A DNA stretch of 32,810 bases from an uncultured Verrucomicrobiota bacterium (lineage in GTDB: Bacteria; Verrucomicrobiota; Kiritimatiellia; RFP12; UBA3636). The notes under the pieces were generated by a model, which was not told the origin of the DNA, ran no database searches, and was given only the letters and a program-made list of their open reading frames with translations. The first letter of the stretch is position 1; every line of letters begins with the position of its first letter. Below are positions 30,545 to 32,810 of the stretch, one piece after another. Position numbers and translations under genes: made by a program. The stretch spans positions 1 through 32,810 of the forward strand of contig CAMNCG010000019.1 of the NCBI GenBank assembly GCA_946534105.1. Direction: 5' to 3'.

Positions 30545-30555
30545 ATTCTACCACA
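30545..30555 (-). promoter_or_regulatory. Extended -10 promoter TGTGGTAGAAT of the tandem glycosyltransferase gene
   Basis: On the minus strand TGTGGTAGAAT ends 7 nt before ATG 30537, with no -35 and no ribosome site, predicting a leaderless message. An upstream in-frame ATG (30546) overlaps the -10 itself. Confidence 0.55.
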
Positions 30556-30613
30556 CTCCCCCACGGCTTCGTCGCCGCGCGGCGCGTTCGCCCCGGGCGC
30601 GGCTTTCGGGGGC

Positions 30614-30642
30614 TTGCGGGAGGGGCGGGCGCAACGTATAAT
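30614..30642 (+). promoter_or_regulatory. Sigma70-type promoter of htpG
   Basis: TTGCGG (30614-30619) and a perfect TATAAT (30637-30642) are 17 nt apart. The leader is about 60 nt and contains a hairpin (arms 30660-30667 and 30675-30682, loop of seven T). No CIRCE inverted repeat is present, so HrcA control is not indicated. Confidence 0.75.
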
Positions 30643-30709
30643 CGGACGCCGTATTTCGCGGGGGCCGTTTTTTTCGGCCTCCGGACCACCCCAACCACGG
30701 GAATTTCAC

Positions 30710-32646
<1,937 letters not shown>

Positions 32647-32650
<4 letters not shown>

Positions 32651-32810
32651 AAGCGACTCTCCGCGCCGCGTTTCCCGCACTTCTCCTCCCCGTTTCCGCC
32701 GCCCTTCTCTGCGCTTCGTGCTCCTGCTCCCGGCGCACGCCCGCGCCGGCGCCGGAAGCCGCCGCGGAGAATCCCGCCGCCGCCGCCATGGCGGCGGCGC
32801 GCGCCGAAGC
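32647..32810 (+). CDS. Probable lipoprotein, N-terminal fragment (partial)
   Basis: ATG 32647 overlaps the htpG stop in an ATGA arrangement, suggesting translational coupling. The first residues (MKATLRAAFPALLLPVSAAL) are a signal peptide that runs into LCASCSC, a loose lipobox with several possible acceptor Cys residues. An Ala/Pro/Glu-rich stretch follows, and the gene runs off the window after 54 residues. Nothing in the visible part tells its function. Confidence 0.65.

Noticed and set aside
30556-30709. CIRCE or other heat-shock operator before htpG
   Set aside because: No TTAGCACTC / GAGTGCTAA inverted repeat is present; a sigma70-type promoter explains the region.
32778-32802. GCC/GGC palindrome near the right edge as a terminator
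   Set aside because: It lies inside the open reading frame of the partial lipoprotein, has no T-tract, and is explained by Ala codons around an internal Met.

Overview
This 32.8-kb, GC-rich window looks like chromosomal DNA from the PVC superphylum, most likely Verrucomicrobiota or a close relative such as Kiritimatiellota. Two marks support this. One is an intact five-gene operon in the order of the Akkermansia Amuc_1102-1101-1100-1099-1098 pilus-like genes. The other is a 51-aa 'small basic protein' of the Verrucomicrobia/Chlamydia type. I saw no tRNA, rRNA, CRISPR array, insertion sequence or prophage. Genes are tightly packed, with 1-4 nt overlaps inside operons and tail-to-tail overlaps between convergent genes.

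Layout. 1-2640: the C-terminal end of a HemW-like protein, then a large multi-spanning membrane protein of unknown function. 2641-10284: a promoter, the five-gene pilus-like operon (secreted Ig-like protein, PilM-PilN-like fusion, PilO-like Amuc_1100 homologue, PilP/GspC-like Zn/Ca protein, secretin) and a strong intrinsic terminator. 10288-11916: a YifB/ComM AAA+ protein. 11931-13423 on the minus strand: small basic protein, dUTPase and an M50 membrane metalloprotease. 13525-20852: an exopolysaccharide export operon (promoter, outer-membrane barrel, Wzz/BY-kinase, Wza-like lipoprotein, TPR-like protein, AsnB-type amidotransferase). 20905-23845: a divergent pair, a eukaryotic-type hexokinase and a DUF1846/UPF0371 protein. 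23802-26251: NAD kinase divergent from dnaA, with a DnaA-box-like triple repeat between them. 26269-28645: signal peptidase I and a cation/Ca2+ antiporter. 28615-30537 on the minus strand: a tandem-GT2 membrane glycosyltransferase. 30614-32810: htpG with its promoter, then the start of a probable lipoprotein.

How the genes fit together. The pilus-like operon encodes the inner-membrane alignment platform and outer-membrane pore of a type IV pilus or type II secretion-like machine, but no motor ATPase, PilC or pilin is present in the window. The EPS operon likewise encodes export and control parts but no sugar transferases, apart from an unlinked tandem GT2 protein. Four genes facing short intergenic regions share the exact heptamer TGTGGTA as part of an extended -10 element lying 7-10 nt before the start codon. 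This suggests leaderless or nearly leaderless transcription in this lineage.
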